Below are positions 17,350-25,764 of a DNA stretch of 64,000 bases, one piece after another. Source of the DNA: Novosphingobium sp. Its GTDB lineage: Bacteria > Pseudomonadota > Alphaproteobacteria > Sphingomonadales > Sphingomonadaceae. A program made the translations under genes and the position numbers. The notes under the pieces are model-generated. The model was given only the letters and a program-made list of their open reading frames with translations, had not been told where the DNA came from and ran no database searches. The stretch's first letter is position 1, and each line of letters begins with the position of its first letter. Where the stretch lies: NCBI GenBank assembly GCA_024236175.1, contig JACKKY010000002.1, forward strand, positions 186,001 through 250,000, in the 5' to 3' direction.

Positions 17350-17434
17350 GCCCCTGTGGCGGAATCGGTAGACGCGCTCGACTCAAAATCGAGTTTCTTC
17401 GGAAGTGCCCGTTCGAGTCGGGCCAGGGGCACCA
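17350..17434 (+). tRNA. tRNA-Leu (anticodon CAA)
   Basis: 85 bases with acceptor GCCCCTG (17350-17356) pairing CAGGGGC (17424-17430), discriminator A and an encoded CCA. The anticodon arm CTCGA/TCGAG encloses the loop CTCAAAA, giving CAA, which reads UUG. A long class II variable arm is present, as expected for leucine. It is flanked by an intergenic spacer and the start of an amidohydrolase gene. Confidence 0.96.
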
Positions 17435-17479
17435 AGCGACGGCTTGCCGCCTTTCCGCCGTCCGCCTATCCCTTGTCGC

Positions 17480-18802
17480 ATGATCCGACTTCTGCTTGTT
17501 TTTGCCGCAGCCGCCTCGCTAGGAGCGACGACTGTCCGGGCCCAATCCGTTGCAGACAGCATCCACTCCGACTTGCCGGGTCTCATGGCAATCTACCGCG
17601 ACCTTCACGCCAATCCGGAGCTGAGCTTCCAGGAGGTACGGACCGCAGGGATCATGGCCCATGCAGCGCGAGAAGCCGGGTTCGAGGTTACCGAAAACGT
17701 CGGGAAGACGGGCGTTGTCGCGGTGTTGCGCAACGGGCCGGGCGCGACCGTCCTGATCCGCGCGGACATGGATGGGCTGCCTGTTACCGAACAGACCGGG
17801 CTTCCTTTTGCTTCGAAGAAGCGCGGTATTTCCCCGGCGGGCGTCGAGAGCGGCATCATGCATGCCTGCGGGCACGACACGCACATGACCGCATGGATCG
17901 AAACGGCGCGCCTGCTGTCGGCTCGCCGTGAACAATGGTCGGGAACGCTGGTGATGATAGCCCAGCCAGCGGAAGAAATGGGGCTGGGTTCCCGGGCCAT
18001 GCTCGCCGACGGCCTCTATTCGCGTTTCCCGAAACCCGATTACGCTCTGGCCTTCCACGACACGCCCGAGCTTCCCTCGGGAGTGATCGGCGCGACGCCG
18101 GGCTGGGCGCTCGCCAATGTCGACAGCGTCGATATCGAAGTGAAGGGAGTGGGCGGGCACGGAGCCTATCCGCACCGGACAAAAGACCCGGTTGTCCTAG
18201 CAAGCGCCATCGTCCTGCGCCTTCAGACACTGGCTAGTCGCGAGGTCGATCCGCTCGATCCAGTCGTGGTAACCGTCGGCAGCTTTCACTCTGGCACTAG
18301 GCACAACATCATTTCCGACGGCGCCAAGCTTCAACTCACCGTTCGCAGCTATTCCGACGAAACCCGCTCGCAGCTTCTGGATGGCATTCGCAGAATCGTA
18401 CGGGGAGAGGCGATCGCCGCCGGGCTTCCGGAAGGTCTCATGCCGCAGGTCACGGTGAAGGATCCCTACACGCGCTCGACTTTCAATTCCCCCGAATTCA
18501 CGCAATCTGTCGTCGCCGACCTCAAGGAGACGATGGGCGAAGGCCGGGTCGTGCTGACACCGTCGGTCATGGCAGGCGAGGACTTCGGGGAATTCCGTCG
18601 AGCCGATGAGGACCATGTCCAGTCCCTGATCTTCTGGGTGGGCGGCACCCCGGCCGAGGTGCTCGAGGCTGCACGCAGCGAAGGGCGCTCGCTGCCTTCG
18701 TTGCACAGTCCCTTCTGGGCGCCCGAAGCAGACAAGGTCGTTGCAGGCGGAGCACAGGCCCTGACGCTTACCGCCATGCGTCTGCTTGCGAAGGAGCAAT
18801 AA
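17480..18802 (+). CDS. Exported M20-family amidohydrolase (IAA-amino acid/hippurate hydrolase-like)
   Basis: 440 residues from ATG at 17480. A signal peptide (MIRLLLVFAAAASLGATTVR, cleavage after AQ) suggests a periplasmic enzyme, unlike most cytoplasmic HipO homologues. M20D features are RADMDGLP (about residues 94-101), HACGHDTHM with Cys130 and His132 as metal ligands, PAEEMG, the dimerisation-domain motif VGGHGAYPH and the late SLHSPFW. Such enzymes hydrolyse N-acyl amino acids. It starts 46 bases after tRNA-Leu and no partner gene is evident. Confidence 0.9.
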   Translation: MIRLLLVFAAAASLGATTVRAQSVADSIHSDLPGLMAIYRDLHANPELSFQEVRTAGIMAHAAREAGFEVTENVGKTGVVAVLRNGPGATVLIRADMDGLPVTEQTGLPFASKKRGISPAGVESGIMHACGHDTHMTAWIETARLLSARREQWSGTLVMIAQPAEEMGLGSRAMLADGLYSRFPKPDYALAFHDTPELPSGVIGATPGWALANVDSVDIEVKGVGGHGAYPHRTKDPVVLASAIVLRLQTLASREVDPLDPVVVTVGSFHSGTRHNIISDGAKLQLTVRSYSDETRSQLLDGIRRIVRGEAIAAGLPEGLMPQVTVKDPYTRSTFNSPEFTQSVVADLKETMGEGRVVLTPSVMAGEDFGEFRRADEDHVQSLIFWVGGTPAEVLEAARSEGRSLPSLHSPFWAPEADKVVAGGAQALTLTAMRLLAKEQ

Positions 18803-18936
18803 TCCCTTTTGCGAATTATTCTCAGAAGTTTGATCGAATTTGCCGATTTCCATCCGCGGAAAATTGTGATGGTTTTCCCCCGGGTGAAGGCGCATCTGAA
18901 ACCCATCGAATTTTCTCAGCAAAGGAGCATGATGCC

Positions 18937-19356
18937 ATGGAACTCAAGGGTTCGAAGACCGAAGACAACCTCAAGGCCGCGTTTGCCGGCGAAAGTCAGG
19001 CCAACCGCCGCTATCTCTATTTCGCACAGAAGGCGGACATCGAAGGCTACAACGACGTTGCCGCCGTTTTCCGGTCGACTGCCGAAGGTGAAACCGGCCA
19101 CGCGCATGGCCATCTTGAATATCTCGAAGCTTGCGGCGATCCCGCAACCGGCCTCGCGATCGGCGGCACTGCCGACAACCTGAAGGCAGCGGTTGCCGGC
19201 GAGACCCACGAGTACACCGACATGTACCCGGGCATGGCCAAGACCGCCCGCGACGAAGGCTTCGACGAGATCGCCGACTGGTTCGAAACGCTGGGCAAGG
19301 CCGAAAAGAGCCATGCCGGCAAGTTCCAGAAGACGCTCGACAGCCTCGACGCCTGA
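18937..19356 (+). CDS. Rubrerythrin-family ferritin-like diiron protein
   Basis: 139 residues with the family start MELKGSKTEDNLKAAFAGES. Diiron ligands appear in the two helical pairs: Glu19, Glu52/His55 (EGETGH), Glu92 and Glu123/His126 (AEKSH). The C-terminal rubredoxin domain of classical rubrerythrin is absent, so electrons must come from another protein. Rubrerythrins reduce hydrogen peroxide. It is the first gene of a triad with an Fe-S protein and a DUF3501 protein, a conserved arrangement that suggests the Fe-S protein is a redox partner. Confidence 0.9.
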   Translation: MELKGSKTEDNLKAAFAGESQANRRYLYFAQKADIEGYNDVAAVFRSTAEGETGHAHGHLEYLEACGDPATGLAIGGTADNLKAAVAGETHEYTDMYPGMAKTARDEGFDEIADWFETLGKAEKSHAGKFQKTLDSLDA

Positions 19357-19486
19357 TAAGCGACAGCGACCGAATTGCTCCTCGCCCTTGCGGCGGGGGG
19401 CAACGGTGTCAGGATGAACCGGCGCGCACTCGGGCGCTGGACCGTTTATTGCGCGCGAACGACTGATCTGAACGAGGGGCATACCG

Positions 19487-20812
19487 ATGGAAGGCAGTCT
19501 TGAAGCACCAACTCGCCACAATATCCCGTGGCAGGATGAAGCCTGGTATGACGAGGACGCGCTCGAAAAGGAGCTGCGCCGCGTATTCGACATCTGCCAT
19601 GGCTGTCGACGTTGCTTCAATCTGTGCGACAGCTTTCCGATCCTCTTCGATGCGGTCGATGAAAGCCCAAACGAGGAAGTCGAGGATCTGAGCGCAGGCC
19701 AGCTCAAAGAGGTCATCGACGCCTGCACCCTTTGCGACATGTGCTTCATGACGAAGTGCCCCTATGTGCCTCCGCATGAATTCGACCTCGATTTTCCGCA
19801 TCTGATGTTGCGTGCCCGCGCCATTGAAAACCGCAAGGGAGAGACATCGCTGGCCGATCGCGAGCTTGCCAAGATGACGCGCAACGGCAAGCTCGGAACT
19901 GCCTTTTCAGGGCTCGCCAATTGGGCGACCAAGGAAGGCAACGGCCTGACGCGTCCGCTGATGGAAGCTGTCGTCGGCATAGATTCCAAGGCCCATGTCC
20001 CGCCGTTCATGGATACGGCGCTGACCAACCAGGCTCCGGCAATCGTACCGCCGCCCAACCCCGACGGCCCTGCGTTCGGCCGCAAGGTCGCGATCTATGC
20101 AGGGTGTCACGACAATTTCAACGACGGCACGCCCGGCGAAGCCGCGATGAAGGTATTTGCGCACCAGGGTCTGCAGGTCCGTATCGAATATCCGGATTGC
20201 TGCGGCATGCCGAAGTTCGAGAATGGAGACATGGCCGGGGTCGCGAGCGCGGCCGAGAGGATTTCTTCGCATTTCGCTCCACTTGTGGAGGATGGCTGGG
20301 ACATCGTCCCGCTCACCACCAGCTGCGCGCTGATGCTCAAGTTCGAATGGCCGCTGATCGAGCCTGACAACGAGAAGGTGAAGCTCCTCAGCCAGCACAC
20401 TTTCGACGTGTCCGAATATGTCGTGCGTCTTTCGAAGGAATGCGGTCTTGCACCTATCGAGGCGATGCCGAAGTCCATCGCCGTCCATTTCGCCTGTCAT
20501 GCACGTGCGCAGAACATGGGGCCGAAGGCGATGGAAATGCTCCGGCTGATTCCCGAGGCCAAGCCCCAGTTGACCGAACGCTGCTCCGGACACGGAGGCA
20601 AGTGGGGAATCTTCAAGGAAAACTTCGAGCGGGCGGTAAAGGTGGGCAAGCCTGCCGCGCGCAACCTCGTCAAGGGCGAGCCTGATATGATCGTCAGCGA
20701 ATGCCCGCTGGCTGGGCCCCATCTGCGCCAGGTCATCGAAGCCAATGGCAACGAGCCCCCGGCGCGCATCGGCCATCCTATCGAAGTGATGGCGCAGGCC
20801 TATGGATTGTAA
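19487..20812 (+). CDS. Two-cluster Fe-S oxidoreductase with CCG domains (GlpC/HdrD-like)
   Basis: 441 residues. Two ferredoxin-type [4Fe-4S] motifs are clear: Cys37/40/43/47 (CHGCRRCFNLC) and Cys80/83/86/91 (CTLCDMCFMTKCP). These are followed by CCG-type cysteine-rich domains (YPDCCGMPKFE and HFACHA...ERCSGHGG). The organisation matches GlpC/heterodisulfide-reductase subunit D-like proteins, which carry electrons between quinones or flavoproteins and soluble acceptors. There are no transmembrane segments. It lies between the rubrerythrin and DUF3501 genes and is probably the electron donor arm of a peroxide-scavenging or redox-sensing unit. Confidence 0.88.
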   Translation: MEGSLEAPTRHNIPWQDEAWYDEDALEKELRRVFDICHGCRRCFNLCDSFPILFDAVDESPNEEVEDLSAGQLKEVIDACTLCDMCFMTKCPYVPPHEFDLDFPHLMLRARAIENRKGETSLADRELAKMTRNGKLGTAFSGLANWATKEGNGLTRPLMEAVVGIDSKAHVPPFMDTALTNQAPAIVPPPNPDGPAFGRKVAIYAGCHDNFNDGTPGEAAMKVFAHQGLQVRIEYPDCCGMPKFENGDMAGVASAAERISSHFAPLVEDGWDIVPLTTSCALMLKFEWPLIEPDNEKVKLLSQHTFDVSEYVVRLSKECGLAPIEAMPKSIAVHFACHARAQNMGPKAMEMLRLIPEAKPQLTERCSGHGGKWGIFKENFERAVKVGKPAARNLVKGEPDMIVSECPLAGPHLRQVIEANGNEPPARIGHPIEVMAQAYGL

Positions 20813-20824
20813 GAGACGTTAGAT

Positions 20825-21421
20825 ATGCCACGCGACCAGCGCACCATCACCGCAAACGACATCCTTCCGCTCGACCAGTACGAGCTGATCCGCGCCGAAA
20901 AGAAACAGGAAGCGATCGAGCGCAAGCGGCTGACCCGCGTCAGCGTCGGACCGAACGCAACTGCCCTTTTCGAGAACTGGGACAGCATGTGGCTGCAGAT
21001 TCAGGAGATGCTGCGCATCGAAAAGGGCGGTGAAGAGCAACTTGCCGATGAGCTTGCGGCCTACGATCCGATGGTCCCCAAGGGCAGCGAACTGACGATT
21101 ACCCTGTTTTTCGAGATCGCCGATGAGGTGCGCCGCGATACGTTTCTGCGCACGATCGGCGGTGTCGAGAACCATGTTTCGATCCAGGTTGGCAGCCATG
21201 TCATCAAGGCGCGGCCGGAAGGCGACATCGAGCGCACACGCGCAAACGACAACAAGGCGAGTGCCGTCCACTTCTTCCATTTCGATTTCACGCCGGATGC
21301 CATCGAGGCGTGGAAAAGCGATGAGGGAACGGCCATGCTGGTGATCGACCACCCAAATTACGGCCACGCCGCGGTCATCAATCGTGAATCACGCAATTAT
21401 CTCGCGAGGGAATGTTTCTAA
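20825..21421 (+). CDS. DUF3501 family protein
   Basis: 198 residues with the family signature near the N-terminus (ITANDILPLDQYELIRAEKK and RVSVGPNATALFENWDSMW). It is a cytoplasmic protein of unknown biochemical role that is nearly always found next to rubrerythrin and a GlpC-like Fe-S protein, as here (12 bases after the Fe-S gene). It is probably an accessory or regulatory subunit of that redox unit. No metal-binding cysteine cluster is seen. Confidence 0.88.
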   Translation: MPRDQRTITANDILPLDQYELIRAEKKQEAIERKRLTRVSVGPNATALFENWDSMWLQIQEMLRIEKGGEEQLADELAAYDPMVPKGSELTITLFFEIADEVRRDTFLRTIGGVENHVSIQVGSHVIKARPEGDIERTRANDNKASAVHFFHFDFTPDAIEAWKSDEGTAMLVIDHPNYGHAAVINRESRNYLARECF

Positions 21422-21434
21422 GCGGCGCTCGCCC

Positions 21435-21974
21435 TCAGTCCTCATCGTCGTTTTCTGCACCCGAGCGGTTGCGTGACGCGGCAACCAGTGTGTCCAGCTC
21501 GCTGCTGGTCGAGCGCTTCTTGGCTTTTTCGCCCTTCTTGAGGAGGATGAACCTGCGCATTTCCTCTTCCGACATATCCGGCGGGAGCACGTCCGGCGTA
21601 TCGTAGGCAACGCCGATCTCGCGTTCCGACGGCGCCGGAGGTTCGAGAGAACCGTGTGCAGGACGCCTCGGAGGCGCATTCGAACCCGAACTGTAATTGA
21701 TCTGGGTGTCGACCGGCATTCCGGGATCGGCACCGAAGCTGCCTTGTGTCGACCTTCCGTCGCGCATTCTCAGACCGTTGGCGGCGAGTTTCTTCTGACC
21801 CTCCCTGGCCCTTTCAGCCTGCAGCGTTTCATTTTCTGCCTGTCTCTGATCCAGAACGTCGCGATATTCGCCGTCTGCGAATATCGCGAGGCAAATGGTT
21901 ATGGCGATCGTCGCCACGGCGAAGTGACGATACATTGCGGGAGAGACCGCGGAGGCAGGTAAGGCGCGCGACAT
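21435..21974 (-). CDS. Hypothetical protein with one N-terminal membrane helix
   Basis: 179 residues. A single hydrophobic helix near residues 15-32 (MYRHFAVATIAITICLAIF) is followed by a charged coiled-coil-like region (residues 38-65), a proline-rich middle and an acidic C-terminus. The start could also be the internal Met14. It is read leftward and converges on the DUF3501 gene, 13 bases from its stop. I do not recognise the family; a membrane-anchored periplasmic or cytoplasmic adaptor is possible. Confidence 0.55.
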   Translation of the reverse strand: MSRALPASAVSPAMYRHFAVATIAITICLAIFADGEYRDVLDQRQAENETLQAERAREGQKKLAANGLRMRDGRSTQGSFGADPGMPVDTQINYSSGSNAPPRRPAHGSLEPPAPSEREIGVAYDTPDVLPPDMSEEEMRRFILLKKGEKAKKRSTSSELDTLVAASRNRSGAENDDED

Positions 21975-21994
21975 GACGCCCTGATAAACCAGCC

Positions 21995-22015
21995 GGGTTA
22001 ACCCAAATATTGGGC
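21995..22015. promoter_or_regulatory. Palindromic site upstream of the hypothetical gene
   Basis: GGGTTAACCC (21995-22004) is a perfect 10-bp palindrome, and the following bases allow a second dyad, CCCAA-ATA-TTGGG. It lies about 20 bases upstream of the leftward gene and on the edge of the 281-bp region that precedes the exopolysaccharide operon. It could be an operator; no regulator can be assigned. Confidence 0.3.
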
Positions 22016-22255
22016 ATCATGGTTTACGATTCCTTGCCGTCTGAATGCAGTCCTTTCTCCATGAAAAGTCGGGAAGGGACATAGTGCAGCAGCTGTGTAA
22101 ACCACGCCGACAGCACTATCCGAAAATATGCAAGCAATTCAGAGCTTCACGTCCGGACAGCAGGATTCCCTGCGTCAGATTTACCGACATTTTACGCCTT
22201 TGACGTAGGTGGAAATCGACGTCCGCCGGGCGCTGGAGGCTGTCGAAACGCAATC

Positions 22256-23641
22256 ATGATCCGCTTGTTTAAGCATTATATCCCGCACGCGGTAATCCTG
22301 CTGTGGTTGCTGGACCTGATCCTGCTCGTGGTGGCGGGCGAGATGTCCTGGCGGCTACGTGCGAGCCAGATCGCCATGGACCCCGGTCCGTTCACCGATC
22401 GTATCTGGCCGCATCTCGGTTTCGCTGCGATGATGCTCACCGCCATGATCGCTGTCGGCGTATATGGTTCGGATTCCCTGCGCTCCATGCGGTTCGCCTG
22501 CGCCAGGCTGCTCGTCGCGATCTCGCTCGGCATTATCGCGCTGTCCTTCGTCGACTTCGTATTGGCCGGCGAGAATTTCTGGCGCTCCACTCTCTTCTAC
22601 GGAATGGTGATTGCGATCGTGCTGCTGGTGACCAACAGGCTTGTCATCGGCGGCCTGCTTGGTTCCGCCGCATTCCGCCGACGGGTGCTTGTTCTGGGCG
22701 CCGGATCTCGGGCGCAGCGTCTTCGCGAACTGGGCGACCAGCCCGAGGCGGGCTTCGCAATCGTCGGCTACATCGGCATGAACGAGAGCAACCCTCTCGT
22801 CGAAGAAGCGATCGCCCGCACCGCAATCCACAACCTGACACGGTTCGTCGAGAACCTTGGTGTCAGCGAAGTCGTGCTCGCCCTTGAGGAACGGCGCAAC
22901 GCCCTTCCTCTCAAGGATCTCCTGCGGATCAAGACCGCAGGTGTGCACGTCAACGAGTTCTCAAGCTTTCTCGAGCGTGAGACCGGCCGGGTCGACCTCG
23001 ATACGGTCAATCCCAGCTGGCTGATCTTCTCCGACGGATTTTCGTCGGGCAGGGCGGTTTCCAGCGTCGCGAAGCGTATGTTCGATATCGCCGCCAGCGC
23101 CGTGCTGCTGGTATTCGCCGCACCGGTAATCGTGCTGTTCGCCATTCTGGTGAAGCTCGAGAGCAAGGGACCGGCCTTCTTCCGTCAGACCCGGGTCGGC
23201 CTCTACGGCCAGAACTTCGATGTGGTGAAGCTGCGGTCGATGCGCGTCGATGCAGAGGCGGACGGAGCGAAATGGGCAAGCAAGGACGATCCTCGTGCGA
23301 CCCGTGTCGGGCGCTTCATCCGCAAGGTGCGGATCGATGAGCTGCCGCAGGCCTGGACGGTCCTGAAAGGCGAGATGAGCTTCGTCGGGCCGCGCCCCGA
23401 GCGGCCCGAATTCGTCGCCGACCTTGAAGAGCAGCTTCCCTATTACGCGGAAAGGCACATGGTGAAGCCCGGGATCACGGGCTGGGCTCAGATCAACTAC
23501 CCTTACGGCGCCTCGATCGCGGATTCCCGCCACAAGCTGGAATACGATCTCTACTACGCCAAGAACTACACGCCTTTCCTTGATCTGCTGATCATCTTGC
23601 AGACCCTTCGTGTCGTGCTCTGGCATGAAGGAGCGCGCTGA
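22256..23641 (+). CDS. Sugar transferase of the XrtA/PEP-CTERM exopolysaccharide system (TIGR03013 type)
   Basis: 461 residues. The N-terminal half has several hydrophobic helices (residues about 10-140) and a nucleotide-binding-like core (RRVLVLGAG). The C-terminal half is a bacterial sugar transferase domain (KRMFDIAASAVLLV, FFRQTRVG, KLRSM, GPRPERPEF, ITGWAQINYPYGAS), which transfers the first sugar phosphate to undecaprenyl phosphate at the inner membrane. Its stop overlaps the start of the histidine kinase by one base (TGATG). The adjacent PrsK/PrsR/PrsT genes identify it as the sugar transferase of the exosortase-linked polysaccharide locus. Confidence 0.9.
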   Translation: MIRLFKHYIPHAVILLWLLDLILLVVAGEMSWRLRASQIAMDPGPFTDRIWPHLGFAAMMLTAMIAVGVYGSDSLRSMRFACARLLVAISLGIIALSFVDFVLAGENFWRSTLFYGMVIAIVLLVTNRLVIGGLLGSAAFRRRVLVLGAGSRAQRLRELGDQPEAGFAIVGYIGMNESNPLVEEAIARTAIHNLTRFVENLGVSEVVLALEERRNALPLKDLLRIKTAGVHVNEFSSFLERETGRVDLDTVNPSWLIFSDGFSSGRAVSSVAKRMFDIAASAVLLVFAAPVIVLFAILVKLESKGPAFFRQTRVGLYGQNFDVVKLRSMRVDAEADGAKWASKDDPRATRVGRFIRKVRIDELPQAWTVLKGEMSFVGPRPERPEFVADLEEQLPYYAERHMVKPGITGWAQINYPYGASIADSRHKLEYDLYYAKNYTPFLDLLIILQTLRVVLWHEGAR

Positions 23642-25764
23642 TGCCGGTCGAAGGCGCGCAGATCTGGATTCTGGCGGGACAGGTTGTCGAACTCGTCGCC
23701 GCCATTGCAGCAACTACGATAGGCGTTTGGCTGCTGCGTCGCCGCGACCGCTTCGGCCCCGCCGGTACGCCGGTCGTCGCGGCTCTGTTCCTTACCGCGG
23801 CTGCCTGCCTGACTCTTGCTGCATCCGGCACAGGCAGCCTTGCCGGCAGCATTGCCGAAACGATCCGCAATTTCGGTTGGCTGGTGGTGATTTACCACCT
23901 TTTCGCCAGCGACGGCCGGCACACCAGCGTCGCTCCGATCCGGCCGGTCGTGCTTGCGCTGGTCTTCGTCGAATTGCTGCATCTCGGAGTCGATCTGCTG
24001 CTGCATCGCGCCGCGCTTGGCTCCGGGGCTATGGAAATCGCCTTCGATCTGACGGTGATGTTCCGGCTGCTGGTGACCGTCGGTGCCCTGGTGCTCGTAC
24101 ACAATCTCTATGCCGGTGCTTCGAGCCAGTCCCGGCTTTCGCTTCGCTGGCCGGCTGCCGGCCTTGGCACCTTGTGGGCATTCGATCTCAATCTCTACAC
24201 CGTCGCCTATCTCAGCAATGGCTGGCCTCAGGAAATAGCGGCCTTTCGTGGACTCGCCGTGGTCGTGCTCGCATGCCTTCTTGTTATCGGCGCCGCCAAG
24301 GATCGGGACGAACTGCGGTTTCGTCCTTCCCGCACGGTAGCCTTCCAGACATTCTCGCTCTTGATCATCGGTGCCTACCTGATCGCGATGGTCGCGATCG
24401 CGCAGTGGCTCTCTTTTGCCGGGGGAAATTTCGCCCGGCTTATGGAACTCGGATTTCTGACAATTGCCAGTGTGCTTGCGATACTCATCCTTCCGTCACC
24501 CAAGCTGCGACGCTGGCTCAAGGTCACGCTTTCCAAGCATCTGTTCCAGCACCGCTACGACTATCGCGCGGAGTGGCTCCGCTTCACCCGCACGATCGGG
24601 AAGAGCGGGAAGGAAGCCTCTCCCCTTGGCGAGCGCATCGTCCAGGCCGTTGCCGATATCGCCGAGAGCCCGGGTGGCCTGCTGCTCGCACCCGCCGATC
24701 AGGGCGATTTCACCCTCGCGGCGCGCTGGCAATGGCCGGAAATCGAGGTTCCGGCAGTCGCATTGTCGACGTCGTCGTTCGCATTCTTCGAGCGCGGCGG
24801 GTTTATCGCAGAGCTCGATGATTTGCGCAGCGGCCAGGAAAGACATGGCGAGGCGGCCCACGTGCCTGAGTGGATGCTTGTCGACAAGCGCGCCTGGGCG
24901 CTGGTGCCGCTGATCCACTACGAGCAGCTGGTCGGCATGGTCGTGCTGGCCCGTCCGCCGCTACCGCGCGGCTTCGACTGGGAGGATTTCGACCTGCTGC
25001 GGGTGGTCGGGCAGCAGCTGGCGAGTTACCTCGCCGAACATGCCAGCCAGGAAGCGCTCGCCGAAGCGAGCCGTTTCGACGATTTCCACCGTCGTATCGC
25101 CTTCGTGATGCACGACATCAAGAATCTGGCGAGCCAGCTCAGCCTCCTTGCTCGAAATGCCGAACTTCATGCCGACAAGCCCGAATTCCGGGACGACATG
25201 CTGGTCACGCTCAGGAACTCGGCGGACAAGCTGAACGGCCTGCTTGCGCGGCTTTCACGCTATGGAGCTGGTTCCGTCGAAAGCATGGATCAGGTGCCCG
25301 CGGCCGACGTGGCGAAGTCGGTTGTCGACAGCTTCCGCGGCGGACACCCTGTCGTACTTGGCGAGTGCCACGAATGCATGGTCACGGCCAACCGGGAATC
25401 GTTGGAACAGGTGCTCGTCCACCTTGTCCAGAACGGCATCGATGCCAGCCCCGACAACCGTCCCGTCTTCCTTGGCCTGACCTGCGATGGCCTGAATGCC
25501 AGCTTCGAGGTACTCGATTCGGGCTGCGGCATGTCTCCCGACTTCGTTCGCAACCGCCTTTTCAAGCCATTCGTCTCCTCGAAGCAGGGAGGCTTTGGCC
25601 TTGGCGCCTTCGAAGCGCGCGAACTGGTCAGGGCCATGCGCGGGCGGCTTGAGGTGGAATCCCGGGAAGGGTTGGGGTCGCGTTTCATCGTCCGCTTGCC
25701 GCTCACCGCCGCGTCGGACCTCTATGACAATTTTGCCAGCAGCGAACAGAGAACAGCATCATGA
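23641..25764 (+). CDS. prsK: Membrane histidine kinase PrsK (XrtA/PEP-CTERM system)
   Basis: 707 residues. The first 290 or so hold eight to nine transmembrane helices, then a GAF-like domain (about 320-470), then the kinase. The phosphoacceptor region reads VMHDIKNLASQL, and the ATP-binding domain shows an N-box (NGIDAS), a G1 box (DSGCGMSPDF) and the GFGLGAFEARELV lid region. It phosphorylates the response regulator encoded by the next gene, with which it shares a 4-base overlap. The signal is unknown, probably sensed at the membrane. Confidence 0.9.
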   Translation: MPVEGAQIWILAGQVVELVAAIAATTIGVWLLRRRDRFGPAGTPVVAALFLTAAACLTLAASGTGSLAGSIAETIRNFGWLVVIYHLFASDGRHTSVAPIRPVVLALVFVELLHLGVDLLLHRAALGSGAMEIAFDLTVMFRLLVTVGALVLVHNLYAGASSQSRLSLRWPAAGLGTLWAFDLNLYTVAYLSNGWPQEIAAFRGLAVVVLACLLVIGAAKDRDELRFRPSRTVAFQTFSLLIIGAYLIAMVAIAQWLSFAGGNFARLMELGFLTIASVLAILILPSPKLRRWLKVTLSKHLFQHRYDYRAEWLRFTRTIGKSGKEASPLGERIVQAVADIAESPGGLLLAPADQGDFTLAARWQWPEIEVPAVALSTSSFAFFERGGFIAELDDLRSGQERHGEAAHVPEWMLVDKRAWALVPLIHYEQLVGMVVLARPPLPRGFDWEDFDLLRVVGQQLASYLAEHASQEALAEASRFDDFHRRIAFVMHDIKNLASQLSLLARNAELHADKPEFRDDMLVTLRNSADKLNGLLARLSRYGAGSVESMDQVPAADVAKSVVDSFRGGHPVVLGECHECMVTANRESLEQVLVHLVQNGIDASPDNRPVFLGLTCDGLNASFEVLDSGCGMSPDFVRNRLFKPFVSSKQGGFGLGAFEARELVRAMRGRLEVESREGLGSRFIVRLPLTAASDLYDNFASSEQRTAS

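Noticed and set aside
21975..22255. RpoN (-24/-12) promoter ahead of the sugar transferase
   Set aside because: No GG-N10-GC pattern with the expected flanks was found in this 281-base region.
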